Assembly: GCA_934277695.1 (NCBI GenBank)
Contig: CAKQVG010000005.1
Location: 38,205 to 102,204, forward strand
From: CAG-238 sp934277695
Lineage (GTDB): Bacteria > Bacillota > Clostridia > Peptostreptococcales > Anaerovoracaceae
Direction of reading: 5' to 3'
DNA: 64,000 bases
Positions within the stretch are counted from its first letter, which is position 1, and each line of letters opens with the position of its first letter. The notes beneath the pieces are model-generated. The model was not told where the DNA came from. It did not search any database and saw nothing but the letters and a program-made list of their open reading frames with translations. The position numbers and the translations under genes are program-made. This document shows, piece after piece, positions 49,949 to 57,311 of the stretch.

Positions 49949-50476
49949 TCAGCTCCAGTTAATCTTGCGTGCAACCTGAGCCTTGGTGGAACCCTTCGCG
50001 AAAGTGAAGGTTCCCGCGCTGACTTTTTCGTGGTCAAGCCCCTGACCGTCGCAGGCACTCTGGTACTCAGCATAGTCGCTGAACAGCCCTGCGTCAATCA
50101 GGCACTGAACGGCAGCCGAAGCCGTTGTCCCCGTGACATCCACTTCCACATCTTTTGAAAGCTTGCCGTCAACCCAAAGCTGGGCAGGCTGAGCGGAATT
50201 CGTATTATCATCGCCCGCTGTGCCGGAATTATCGGAATTACCGTTATTGTCGGCTCCGGTATTGTCTGCAGGCTTATCGCCGGTGTTCGTATCATCCGGC
50301 TGCGTGTCGCCTCCGATCGGCTCTTCAACAGCCGGGTCATCCGCATTTATCAATTCCTTCGGATACTGGAGAATCACATCCATTCTCCAAGCTATAATCA
50401 AAGCCGCCGCTGCAAGAATCAGGGCCGCTATAATAATGTCATTTTTATCGTAAATAAAATCTTTCAGCTTTTTCAT
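49949..50476 (-). CDS. Membrane-anchored protein with MltG/YceG-like C-terminus
   Basis: A 175-residue protein with one membrane helix at about residues 13-30, then a Asp/Asn/Thr-rich disordered linker (about 45-95). A small C-terminal domain (about 97-175) has the pattern CLIDAGLFSDYAEYQSACDG ... GTFTFAKGSTKAQVARKI. That pattern resembles the C-terminal binding segment of endolytic transglycosylase MltG, but the catalytic domain is absent. It is probably an envelope protein. Minus-strand RBS GGAGGGGAA; a TTGAGA-17-TAAAAT promoter lies upstream on the same strand (about 50541-50513). Confidence 0.65.
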   Translation of the reverse strand: MKKLKDFIYDKNDIIIAALILAAAALIIAWRMDVILQYPKELINADDPAVEEPIGGDTQPDDTNTGDKPADNTGADNNGNSDNSGTAGDDNTNSAQPAQLWVDGKLSKDVEVDVTGTTASAAVQCLIDAGLFSDYAEYQSACDGQGLDHEKVSAGTFTFAKGSTKAQVARKINWS

Positions 50477-50554
50477 TTTCCCCTCCGTAAGCAGTACTAG
50501 AAACTACTCGTATATTTTAACACATTTAGACTTTTTTCTCAAGGTGTTTTGTTG

Positions 50555-50560
50555 TATAAT
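50555..50560 (+). promoter_or_regulatory. -10 box directly before rluA-type gene (leaderless start)
   Basis: TATAAT ends six bases before the ATG at 50567, so transcription should start at or within a base of the start codon. The -35 region (TTTTCT) is weak. No Shine-Dalgarno sequence is correctly spaced. Confidence 0.55.
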
Positions 50561-50566
50561 GGTTCT

Positions 50567-51550
50567 ATGTTTAAAATTGAGATAACGGAAAATCAAGCGA
50601 ACCAAAGGCTTGACAGATTTTTAAAAAAATATTTTAACAACGCGTCCCTTGGGACAATCTATAAACTGATACGCAAAGATGTCAAGGTGAACGGCAAAAG
50701 AGCAAACGAAAGCACCCTGCTTGCAAACGGCGACGAGCTCACGCTCTACATCAGCGACGAAACCGCGGCGGGGCTTCGGAAGGAAAAGAGGCGCGTCAAA
50801 GTGAAGAAGCAGTTTAAGATTGCTTACGAAGACGACGATCTTTTGATTGTCGAAAAACCTTTCGGGCTGCTCACGCACGGCGATCGCACGGAGAAGAAAA
50901 ACCACCTTGCAAACCAGGTAATCGATTATCTGATTGAAAAAGGCGACTATAATCCGCGGACGGAAACCACATTTGTGCCGGCACCGGCAAACCGGCTCGA
51001 CCGGAACACGACCGGGCTTGTGATTTTCGGCAAAAATGCGGCGGCACTCCAAAGGCTGAACCGCATAATACGCGAAAAAGATCAAATCCATAAACTCTAC
51101 CTTACCATAGTGGCAGGAAATCTTGAAAGACCGGTACGCCTCAGGGCAAGGATGACCAAAGACGAGACGAAGAACGTGGTGAGTGTGCTTTCTGAAGAGG
51201 GAGAGGGAAAGTTTATGGAAACCGTGGCAAGGCCGCTTGCACACGCAAGTTGGAAAGGCAGGGAATACACGCTGACGGAAGTGGAGATTTTGACAGGCAG
51301 AACTCACCAGATTCGCGCACACCTTGCAAAGGCGGGCTATCCGGTAATCGGCGATGTCAAATACGGTGACAAGAAAATCAATGCGGTTATGGAAAAGGAG
51401 TTTGGGCTTACGACGCAGCTTCTTCATGCCTATAAGCTGATTTTCGAGCCGGAGTCTGCCGGAGGCGGATTCCCGGAGACCGTCGAATCCACGCTTCCTC
51501 CGGATTTTGAACGAATAAAACAGACTATTTTTGGAAATAATACGAGGTGA
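50567..51550 (+). CDS. RluA-family 23S rRNA pseudouridine synthase
   Basis: A 327-residue protein with an N-terminal S4 domain (NQRLDRFLKKYF, YKLIRKDVKVNGKRA), the catalytic motif ANRLDRNTTGLVIFGK with the Asp nucleophile (near residues 142-157) and GRTHQIRAHLA. Closest by layout to RluC/RluD; the modified uridine is not known. The ATG at 50567 has no Shine-Dalgarno and abuts a TATAAT box, so a leaderless mRNA is likely. Its stop is 4 bp before the lepB start, and lepB's ribosome binding site lies over its end. Confidence 0.9.
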   Translation: MFKIEITENQANQRLDRFLKKYFNNASLGTIYKLIRKDVKVNGKRANESTLLANGDELTLYISDETAAGLRKEKRRVKVKKQFKIAYEDDDLLIVEKPFGLLTHGDRTEKKNHLANQVIDYLIEKGDYNPRTETTFVPAPANRLDRNTTGLVIFGKNAAALQRLNRIIREKDQIHKLYLTIVAGNLERPVRLRARMTKDETKNVVSVLSEEGEGKFMETVARPLAHASWKGREYTLTEVEILTGRTHQIRAHLAKAGYPVIGDVKYGDKKINAVMEKEFGLTTQLLHAYKLIFEPESAGGGFPETVESTLPPDFERIKQTIFGNNTR

Positions 51551-51554
51551 CAAG

Positions 51555-52079
51555 ATGATGAAAAATATACTCGAATGGGTGAAAGATATATTAATTGCGG
51601 TTGTAATCGCAGGTGTGATTCTTTTGTTTTTCAAGCCGATTATCATACAGCAGCACTCCATGGAACCGAACTTCCAGCCGGGTGATTATGTGATAACAAG
51701 CCGTCAGGCATATACGCTTTTTGGCGAACCTGAAAGAGGGGACATTATCGTTTTCAAGTCCCAACTTTTGGATGAAGAAGGAAACGAAAAAAATCTCATC
51801 AAGAGAATTATCGCGCTGCCGGGTGATACAATCGAAATCAAAGCGGGCTACACATATGTGAACGGCGAAAAAATCGACGAACCGTACGTTGCCGAGCAGG
51901 GCATTTCGGGCGAAATGGATGCGATTACGATTCCGGAAGGACAATTATTCGTTATGGGCGACAACCGCGGCGTCAGCGAAGACAGCCGTTCAGCGAGAGT
52001 CGGAACCGTTTCCGAGGATTCGCTGGTAGGCAAAGTAGTGCTCAGGCTGTACCCGTTCAGCAAAATCGAGAAATTCTAA
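51555..52079 (+). CDS. lepB: Signal peptidase I
   Basis: A 174-residue protein from the ATG at 51555, 4 bp after GAGGTGA (Met2 is also possible). It has one N-terminal membrane helix (about 9-26). The catalytic Ser35 lies in QHSMEPNFQPGD, the general-base Lys83 in LIKRIIALPGD, and box E is FVMGDNRGVSEDSR. It removes signal peptides outside the membrane, which would include the secreted proteins of this window. Confidence 0.95.
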   Translation: MMKNILEWVKDILIAVVIAGVILLFFKPIIIQQHSMEPNFQPGDYVITSRQAYTLFGEPERGDIIVFKSQLLDEEGNEKNLIKRIIALPGDTIEIKAGYTYVNGEKIDEPYVAEQGISGEMDAITIPEGQLFVMGDNRGVSEDSRSARVGTVSEDSLVGKVVLRLYPFSKIEKF

Positions 52080-52100
52080 ACAAAACGGGAGGCTGAGGTC

Positions 52101-52475
52101 TTGGCAAAATTTTTTCTGAGAACAGGTTCGGCAATCGTCGGAATTGTTTTGGCAATCGTGCTGTATATGAACTTCGGGATTTTTGAAATCAAAACCGTTT
52201 TCATGTATCCGGCGCTCAAACCGGGGCAGCATGTGCTGATTCACAAGACTGCGGCAGAGCAAATCGGTATCGGAGATTTGGTACTTTTCGAAGCACCATT
52301 TTACGACTTTGACACGCAGGAGGGAATGCTGGCGGTACGCAGGGTGTCCGGTATAAAGGACGGCACGCTGCGGCTGGAATGTGATGCACCCGCGGTGGCG
52401 AAAGATGTTTTGACGGTGGACGAAGAGAGCGTTAGGGGAAAGGTGATTTTATGGCAAAAAAAGAACGAAAGCTAG
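52101..52475 (+). CDS. Signal peptidase-like protein lacking catalytic residues
   Basis: A 124-residue protein starting at TTG (52101), 8 bp after GGGAGG. It has an N-terminal membrane helix (about 8-26) and the S26 fold pattern VFMYPALKPGQHVLI, GDLVLFEAP. Aligned with the upstream lepB product, the catalytic Ser is Phe34 and the Lys is Val79. The box E region with GDNR is missing. It should therefore be inactive as a protease. Its last 25 bp overlap the start of smpB, which suggests translational coupling. The role is unknown. Confidence 0.78.
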   Translation: MAKFFLRTGSAIVGIVLAIVLYMNFGIFEIKTVFMYPALKPGQHVLIHKTAAEQIGIGDLVLFEAPFYDFDTQEGMLAVRRVSGIKDGTLRLECDAPAVAKDVLTVDEESVRGKVILWQKKNES

Positions 52476-52915
52476 TGGCAAACAACAAAAAGGCTTATCA
52501 CGATTTTTTTATAGAAGAAACATATGAGGCGGGCATTGTGCTGACCGGCACCGAAATCAAGTCGGTGCGCCAGGGAAAAGTCAGCATTAAGGAAAGTTAC
52601 GCCAGAATCAGGGACGGCGAAATGATGCTTTACGGCATGAACATCAGCCCGTATGAGCAGGGCAACCGCTTCAACGTGGACCCGCTCAGAGAGAGAAAGC
52701 TTTTGTTACATAAGCAGGAAATAAGGAAGCTCATCGGACAGACGACGCTGAAGGGGCTGACGATTGTTCCGCTTAAAGTATATATTAATGAAGAGGGACG
52801 CGCCAAGGTTGAAATCGGGCTTGCACGAGGCAAGAAAAATTACGACAAGCGTGAGGACATCGCAAAGCGTGATGCAAAGCGCGACATGGATCGCCGCATG
52901 AAAACGCGCGGGTGA
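52451..52915 (+). CDS. smpB: SsrA-binding protein SmpB
   Basis: A 154-residue protein with NKKAYHDFFIEETYEAGIVL, GTEIKSVRQGKVSIKESY and the basic tail KRDMDRRMKTRG that enters the decoding centre. It delivers tmRNA to stalled ribosomes. The start overlaps the preceding gene by 25 bp and ssrA follows 81 bp downstream. Confidence 0.98.
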   Translation: MAKKERKLVANNKKAYHDFFIEETYEAGIVLTGTEIKSVRQGKVSIKESYARIRDGEMMLYGMNISPYEQGNRFNVDPLRERKLLLHKQEIRKLIGQTTLKGLTIVPLKVYINEEGRAKVEIGLARGKKNYDKREDIAKRDAKRDMDRRMKTRG

Positions 52916-52956
52916 TGTAACCTTTTTGCCTTCAAAACGGAGTTACTAATGAGAGG
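52916..52956 (+). repeat. 41-bp element, copy 1 (smpB-ssrA gap)
   Basis: Begins at the base after the smpB stop. It matches 33 of 41 positions, without gaps, to 61139-61179 on the same strand. The best conserved parts are TGTAACCTTTT and CGGAGTTACTA(A/G)TGA(G/A)AGG. GTAAC and GTTAC within it are inverted repeats of each other. Confidence 0.7.
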
Positions 52957-52996
52957 AGCGCTCGAAAGAGCACAGATTTTGAGATTATAGGAACAA

Positions 52997-53370
52997 GGGG
53001 ATGTAAAGGTTTCGACGGGGGTGTAGAAGCCGGATAAGCGAGCGGTAGTTGGCTCAGACTACCTTAAAAAGGGCCCGTTAAATATAAACGCTAAAAATAA
53101 CAACAATTTCGCATTAGCAGCATAGTTCTGCAGCGCCTAAGGCGCGACGCGCGTCGGCCACAGCTCACCCGTAGGCTGTGATACCGGCGTCGACTATACG
53201 GGAAAACCTGCAGGGAGTTCTCGGTACCTCGCAGGGAACAACGAGATAGCGGAGGCGGCAGCCTGTTAATGGGCGGCCGCCGACGCGAAACACCAAATCA
53301 TTGACTGCGCTCGGAGAAAGTCCTGTGGAAATGCTTTCGGACGCGAGTTCGACTCTCGCCATCTCCACCA
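52997..53370 (+). ncRNA. ssrA: Transfer-messenger RNA
   Basis: A 374-nt tmRNA. The 5' GGGGATG pairs with CATCTCC before the encoded 3' ACCA. GTTTCGACGGGG near the start and GTTCGACTCTCGCC near the end form the tRNA-like domain. The tag reading frame starts at GCT (53090), following ATAAAC, which matches the E. coli ATAGTC context, and runs to TAG (53123-53125). It encodes AKNNNNFALAA, so the tag on stalled proteins would be this sequence after one charged Ala. It works with SmpB, encoded just upstream. Confidence 0.95.
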
Positions 53371-53377
53371 CAACCCG

Positions 53378-53408
53378 GCCCGGAATACGAAAAGTGTTCC
53401 GGGCTTTT
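53378..53408 (+). terminator. Terminator of ssrA
   Basis: GCCCGGAA (53378-53385) pairs with TTCCGGGC (53397-53404), then TTTT. Confidence 0.85.
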
Positions 53409-53827
53409 GTAATGGTTCGAGGCCGAGCTGCACAGACCACCCGTGCAGCCCCAAATTACATTAAAATGCCGTTTTGAGGGGCAAAAATGTAAGATGCCCA
53501 TTTGCGGCTTCCGACATATAGTATATATACAAAGATGAACACTATATGTAGTATTCGAATTTCTGCCATCCCCTGCACGAAGGGCAGAAACATGAGGATT
53601 ATAGGCGAAATGCGCGGGAAAAATGCCTCAAAAGGCAGATTCGTTATATTAAACAGGTCAAAAAGGGCAAAAAAATGTAAAAACTGAATGAACCCAGAAA
53701 ATTCCAGTCCAATTAAAGAAGGCAACGAACCGCCCGTGCAGCTGCCAAATTAAATAATTGAAAAAACAGTACCGTGAAAGGCCGTATTGTGATATAATGT
53801 ACTCCTTACAGATAGGAGAGACAAAAC
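53409..53827. other. Hairpin-rich non-coding stretch flanked by direct repeats
   Basis: No gene is supported. A near-identical repeat, ACC(A/G)CCCGTGCAGC followed by CCAAATTA after a 1-2 nt difference, occurs at 53436-53458 and 53729-53752. Between the copies are hairpins ACATATAGT/ACTATATGT (53514-53522 with 53541-53549), TTTCTGCC/GGCAGAAA (53560-53567 with 53583-53590) and TGCCT/AGGCA near 53624-53636. A TATAAT at 53793-53798 is the likely -10 of the next gene. Confidence 0.55.
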
Positions 53828-54823
53828 ATGCTGAAAGTCGGAAAACTCGATAGTGACTTGCTGGAAAAAGCGGTCATCAATAAGATACAACATAAAAGGT
53901 CGGAGGTGCTCGTGCACGCCGGAGTCGGGGAGGACTGCGCGACGATTGATTTTGGCGAGTATGAGTGCGTGATGTCAACCGACCCGATTACGGCGTCGGT
54001 GAATGACATCGGCAGGCTTTGCATACATATATCCGCAAACGACATCGCCTCAAACGGGATAGAACCAATTGGAATTCTGCTGGCGGTGATGCTGCCGGAA
54101 GGAACGACCGAAGAGGATATCACCCACATTATGGGACAGGCTGCTGAGGCAGCGGCGGAATGCAACATCGAAATCATAGGCGGACACACGGAAATCACCA
54201 AAGCCGTAAACCGTCCGGTGATCGTATCGACCGCAGTCGGCAGAGGCTTCAAAGGACAATCGGCATCGGCTTCCGAGATAAAACCGGGAGATGCCATCCT
54301 TATGACCAAGACGGCGGGAATCGAGGGAACAGGCATAATTGCCTGCGATTATGAAGAGGAACTCAGAGCGGTTTTGAGCGGAGAGGAACTCGAACATGCA
54401 AAATCACTTCTCTCGAAAGTCAGCGTTGTCAAAGACGGAATCATAGCAGGGCGTATCGGCACGCACGGCATGCACGATGTGACGGAAGGCGGTATTCTCG
54501 GAGCTGTATGGGAAATGTGCAGCATCGCGGGAACCGGAGCACGCCTCGACGCCGAAGCAATACCTGCGGATGATGTAACGCGCAAAATCTGCGAGCATTA
54601 CGGCATCAACATGCTTAGACTGATTTCCAGCGGCTCAATGCTCATAATGGCAGAAGAAGACAAAAAAGAGGAAATCATCATGGAACTTGCGGCACAGGGA
54701 ATACCCGCAGCGCAGATAGGAAAAATCGTTCCGAAAGAGGAAGGTTTATCCATTTGTGAGGGCGGAAAACAAACCCAAATTGACCCTCCGGGACCAGACG
54801 AATTATACAAAATTGTTAAATAA
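53828..54823 (+). CDS. AIR synthase-related protein (HypE/PurM fold)
   Basis: A 331-residue protein with the ATP-binding elements of the PurM/HypE superfamily: GVGEDCATIDFGEYECVMSTD, GGHTEITKAVNRPVI, PGDAILMTKTAGIEGT and HDVTEGGILGAVWEMC. It lacks the C-terminal PRxC motif with the terminal Cys of true HypE, and no other hyp genes are near, so hydrogenase maturation is not supported. The reaction is unknown. RBS ATAGGAGAG. Confidence 0.85.
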   Translation: MLKVGKLDSDLLEKAVINKIQHKRSEVLVHAGVGEDCATIDFGEYECVMSTDPITASVNDIGRLCIHISANDIASNGIEPIGILLAVMLPEGTTEEDITHIMGQAAEAAAECNIEIIGGHTEITKAVNRPVIVSTAVGRGFKGQSASASEIKPGDAILMTKTAGIEGTGIIACDYEEELRAVLSGEELEHAKSLLSKVSVVKDGIIAGRIGTHGMHDVTEGGILGAVWEMCSIAGTGARLDAEAIPADDVTRKICEHYGINMLRLISSGSMLIMAEEDKKEEIIMELAAQGIPAAQIGKIVPKEEGLSICEGGKQTQIDPPGPDELYKIVK

Positions 54824-54879
54824 TTGAATAAAAATCGGTGCAGCCGGACATACTCTTTTGTGAAGAAATAGTGAAAAAC

Positions 54880-54908
54880 TGGACAATTTCAACATTTTCG
54901 GGTATAAT
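54880..54908 (+). promoter_or_regulatory. Promoter of the transglycosylase gene
   Basis: TGGACA (54880-54885) and TATAAT (54903-54908) with a 17-bp spacer. A TCTGCGG/CCGCAGA hairpin (about 54915-54939) lies in the leader. Confidence 0.75.
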
Positions 54909-54965
54909 GGAAAAGTCTGCGGGAGAAACCCGTCCGCAGATACTATTTTGAAAAGAGGAAATATT

Positions 54966-55772
54966 ATGTTTAAAAAACTCATTGCAGTGCTTATGGCATT
55001 GGCAGTGGCTGCATGCTCGGCAGTTCCGGTTTACGCTGATTTGGATCAGGTAACCACCGGAGTTCAGACGGAGCAGCAGACGGCCGAACCGGCAGGCACC
55101 GGAGAAATAGGCAGTACCGGGGAACAAGAACAAGCACCGAATGTGAATGATTCCGAAAGCGGTCAGAACAGCGTAAACGACCAAATCGGTGAGAACGGTC
55201 AGAGCGAAAACAGCCAGACCGGAAACACCGAATCGGGCAACACCGAAGAACCGACCGACACGAAGGATCAGGATAAAGACAAGGTAAAGAAACCGACTAA
55301 AAAGAAGATATCAAAATATCAGAAAGGACTTGCTGCATACATTCGCAGCAAGAACCGAAAGCTAAGCAAACAATGGTCAATTACACTCGCCGGCTATTTC
55401 ATTAAGTCCGGCAAAAAACACGATATAGATCCGAAAGTTCTCATGGGGCTTGCGCTCCGCGAGAGCAACTTCCGTGCAAAGGCAAAGAGCCGCTACGGAT
55501 ACAAAGGAATGATGCAATGCGGAGATTCTTTTGCGAAGCGATACGGCTATAAGCCGTCGGATTTATACAAGGCAAATGTCAGCATTGAAATCGCTGCCAA
55601 GTATCTCAAAGCTATGAAGAAACGACACAAAACATACTCAAAAGCGATTTGCTGCTATGTCTGTGGAAGCGGTGCAGTAGCCAGGGGCGTTCATTCCCGG
55701 GAACCCGGCAGATCTGTAATGAAGGTAAGAGATAACATCAAGAAATACCTTAAGAAAAACGGATATGTTTAG
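54966..55772 (+). CDS. Secreted lytic transglycosylase (SLT domain)
   Basis: A 268-residue protein from the ATG at 54966 behind AGAGGAAAT. The export signal is residues 1-24, ending VYA; a lipobox-like VAAC with Cys17 is also present, so it could be a lipoprotein. An acidic Gln/Asn/Thr-rich linker (about 28-105) and a Lys-rich stretch precede a SLT domain (about 125-240) with catalytic Glu in ALRESNF and YGYKGMMQ. It cleaves peptidoglycan glycan strands at the cell surface. Confidence 0.87.
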   Translation: MFKKLIAVLMALAVAACSAVPVYADLDQVTTGVQTEQQTAEPAGTGEIGSTGEQEQAPNVNDSESGQNSVNDQIGENGQSENSQTGNTESGNTEEPTDTKDQDKDKVKKPTKKKISKYQKGLAAYIRSKNRKLSKQWSITLAGYFIKSGKKHDIDPKVLMGLALRESNFRAKAKSRYGYKGMMQCGDSFAKRYGYKPSDLYKANVSIEIAAKYLKAMKKRHKTYSKAICCYVCGSGAVARGVHSREPGRSVMKVRDNIKKYLKKNGYV

Positions 55773-55781
55773 CAAAATCGA

Positions 55782-55813
55782 GAATCCGACCCATCAGTCG
55801 GGTTCTTGTTTTT
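55782..55813 (+). terminator. Terminator after the transglycosylase gene
   Basis: GAATCCGAC (55782-55790) pairs with GTCGGGTTC (55797-55805), loop CCATCA, then TTGTTTTTA. Confidence 0.82.
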
Positions 55814-55834
55814 ATGCGCAAGCCGTGATATACT
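55806..55834 (+). promoter_or_regulatory. Promoter of the ecsC-queT operon
   Basis: TTGTTT (55806-55811) and TATACT (55829-55834) with a 17-bp spacer. The -35 overlaps the T-tail of the preceding terminator. Confidence 0.6.
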
Positions 55835-55855
55835 TTCGGTAATGGGGGAAATGAT

Positions 55856-56677
55856 ATGGCGATTACAATGAAAAAAACACCATGGGAAAAAGAATGGATC
55901 GATTTGCAAAAGAAAGAGGCCAAATTTACGCATAAGAGGAAAGAAGGCCCGACATCCGTGCTGATGCAGAAACTTGACAAGGTTGTGCCGAAGAAACTCA
56001 GCGGAACGCTTAACGCTGCTTTTTATAAGGCTTTTGCGGTCGTGTTCGAAAAGGGAACCGGCATAATCGAAAAAACATATAACAAGGAAAAGAAAGAAAC
56101 CGATTTTAAGGTGAACACATACGCCTCCGAAATATCCGACAGCAGGCGGGCGGCAAAGACTTTCACCAAACAGGCAAAATCCGCCAAGGGCCTTAATCTG
56201 CTCATCTCAAGCGTGGAAGGCGTGGGAATGGGAATCGCAGGCTCGGCAATTCCGGACATTCCTGTTTTTATAGCAATGGTGCTCAAGAGTGTGTACGAAA
56301 TCGCACTTAGCTATGGCTATGAATACCGCTCCGACGAAGAAAAAATCTTCATCCTCAAAATCATCGAAGCCGCAATGTGCGACGAAGATGAGTTTATGCA
56401 AAAGGATGCGGCACTCAACAGTGACATTCACGGAATCGTGCTGAACGGAGATTTTATAGGTGAGGGAGACTGGAATATCAGCAAGGAAGAACAGATGAAA
56501 CGCGCTGCGGCGGCTTTGTCCGCAGAAATGATATACACCAAGTTCGTACAGGGATTTTTCCTGGTCGGAATGGTGGGCGGCATCTTTGACCCGATCTATG
56601 TAAACAGAATCAGCGATTATGCCGTGCTCAAATACAGAAGAAGATTTTTGGAAGGTAAACTAAACTATGAAAAATAA
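55856..56677 (+). CDS. EcsC-family protein
   Basis: A 273-residue protein with the family pattern: PWEKEWIDLQKKEAKF at the start, LLISSVEGVGMGIAGSAIPD, VFIAMVLKSVYEIALSYG and DPIYVNRISDYA. It has one or two amphipathic or membrane-associated helices near the middle. Related to B. subtilis EcsC of the ABC transporter locus ecsABC, but no ecsAB is nearby. Function unknown. It overlaps queT by 11 bp. Confidence 0.85.
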   Translation: MAITMKKTPWEKEWIDLQKKEAKFTHKRKEGPTSVLMQKLDKVVPKKLSGTLNAAFYKAFAVVFEKGTGIIEKTYNKEKKETDFKVNTYASEISDSRRAAKTFTKQAKSAKGLNLLISSVEGVGMGIAGSAIPDIPVFIAMVLKSVYEIALSYGYEYRSDEEKIFILKIIEAAMCDEDEFMQKDAALNSDIHGIVLNGDFIGEGDWNISKEEQMKRAAAALSAEMIYTKFVQGFFLVGMVGGIFDPIYVNRISDYAVLKYRRRFLEGKLNYEK

Positions 56678-57149
56678 TACGTTATATCTTACGCAGGCGT
56701 CGCTCATCGCGGCGCTGTACGTGGTGCTCACCACAATTTCAAATTTTGCGGGGCTTGCCAGCGGCGTGATTCAGCTCAGACTTTCTGAGATGCTGACAAT
56801 CCTGCCGGTATTTACCTCTGCGGCGATTCCGGGTCTTGCGGTGGGCTGTGCGGTTGCAAACCTTGCGACGGGCTGTGCGCTGTGGGATGTCGTGTTCGGA
56901 ACACTTGCGACAACTTTGGGAGCGCTCGGCACATACTATATAGGAAGGAAATATCCTTATGCGGGTCCGGCATTCCCGATTGCGGCTAATGCACTGATTG
57001 TACCGAAGGTGCTGCAGGTTGTGTACGGAGCCGAAGGTACCTACTGGTACTTCATGCTGACGGTGGGAATCGGCGAAATCCTCTCCTGCGGCGTGCTCGG
57101 CATTATTCTGTACAGGATGCTGAGGAAAACAAAGATTTTTGAAGAATAA
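56667..57149 (+). CDS. queT: QueT-family queuosine precursor transporter
   Basis: A 160-residue membrane protein with five or six helices, LRLSEMLTILPVFTSAAIPG (split-conserved QueT segment) and GCALWDVVFGTLATTLGAL. It is the substrate-binding component of an ECF-type transporter for queuosine precursors. The usual preQ1 riboswitch is absent because the gene sits inside an operon behind ecsC. Its stop overlaps the first inverted copy of the operator repeat. Confidence 0.9.
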   Translation: MKNNTLYLTQASLIAALYVVLTTISNFAGLASGVIQLRLSEMLTILPVFTSAAIPGLAVGCAVANLATGCALWDVVFGTLATTLGALGTYYIGRKYPYAGPAFPIAANALIVPKVLQVVYGAEGTYWYFMLTVGIGEILSCGVLGIILYRMLRKTKIFEE

Positions 57150-57254
57150 GAATTAACGATGTCGTTAATTCTTATTTTTTATCGTTAATCCTTGATGAAA
57201 AAAGTTAATCTAATCAAAATATCGTTAATCTTTCAATAAAAATCGTTAATTCTT
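57148..57254. repeat. Phased operator array: TCGTTAAT(T/C)(C/T)TT repeats
   Basis: Direct copies start at 57162, 57182, 57202 (degenerate, AAGTTAATCTAA), 57222 and 57243, giving a 20/20/20/21-bp period, two turns of B-DNA. An inverted copy at 57148-57159 forms a 12-bp inverted repeat with the first direct copy and may double as the queT terminator (T-run follows). The last copy touches the -35 box of the next gene. The repeats sit on one helix face, as expected for cooperative regulator binding. Confidence 0.8.
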
Positions 57255-57281
57255 GCATTTTTTTAAAAAAGAATATATAAT
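57253..57281 (+). promoter_or_regulatory. Promoter of the AlbA_2-type regulator gene
   Basis: TTGCAT (57253-57258) and TATAAT (57276-57281) with a 17-bp spacer made of T6-A6 tracts. Confidence 0.8.
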
Positions 57282-57311
57282 GTGTGTAGATGATTTTAGG
57301 AGGTATGATTC

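Noticed and set aside
52997..53370. tmRNA 3' end as attachment site of a genomic island
   Set aside because: No integrase and no copy of the ssrA 3' end were found downstream; the direct repeats there have a different sequence.
53456..53725. Minus-strand 89-codon hydrophobic reading frame behind ssrA
   Set aside because: It would need a TTG start without Shine-Dalgarno and is drawn from AT-rich hairpin sequence.
53828..54823. Hydrogenase maturation protein HypE
   Set aside because: The conserved C-terminal Cys motif is missing and no other hyp genes occur in the window; only the PurM/HypE fold is supported.
56667..57149. preQ1 riboswitch for queT
   Set aside because: The gene starts inside the preceding ecsC gene, leaving no leader; no preQ1 motif seen upstream of ecsC either.
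57148..57254. Short regularly spaced repeats read as a CRISPR array
   Set aside because: Repeat units are 12 bp with about 8-bp AT-rich spacers, no cas genes are near, and the array ends at a promoter; an operator array fits better.
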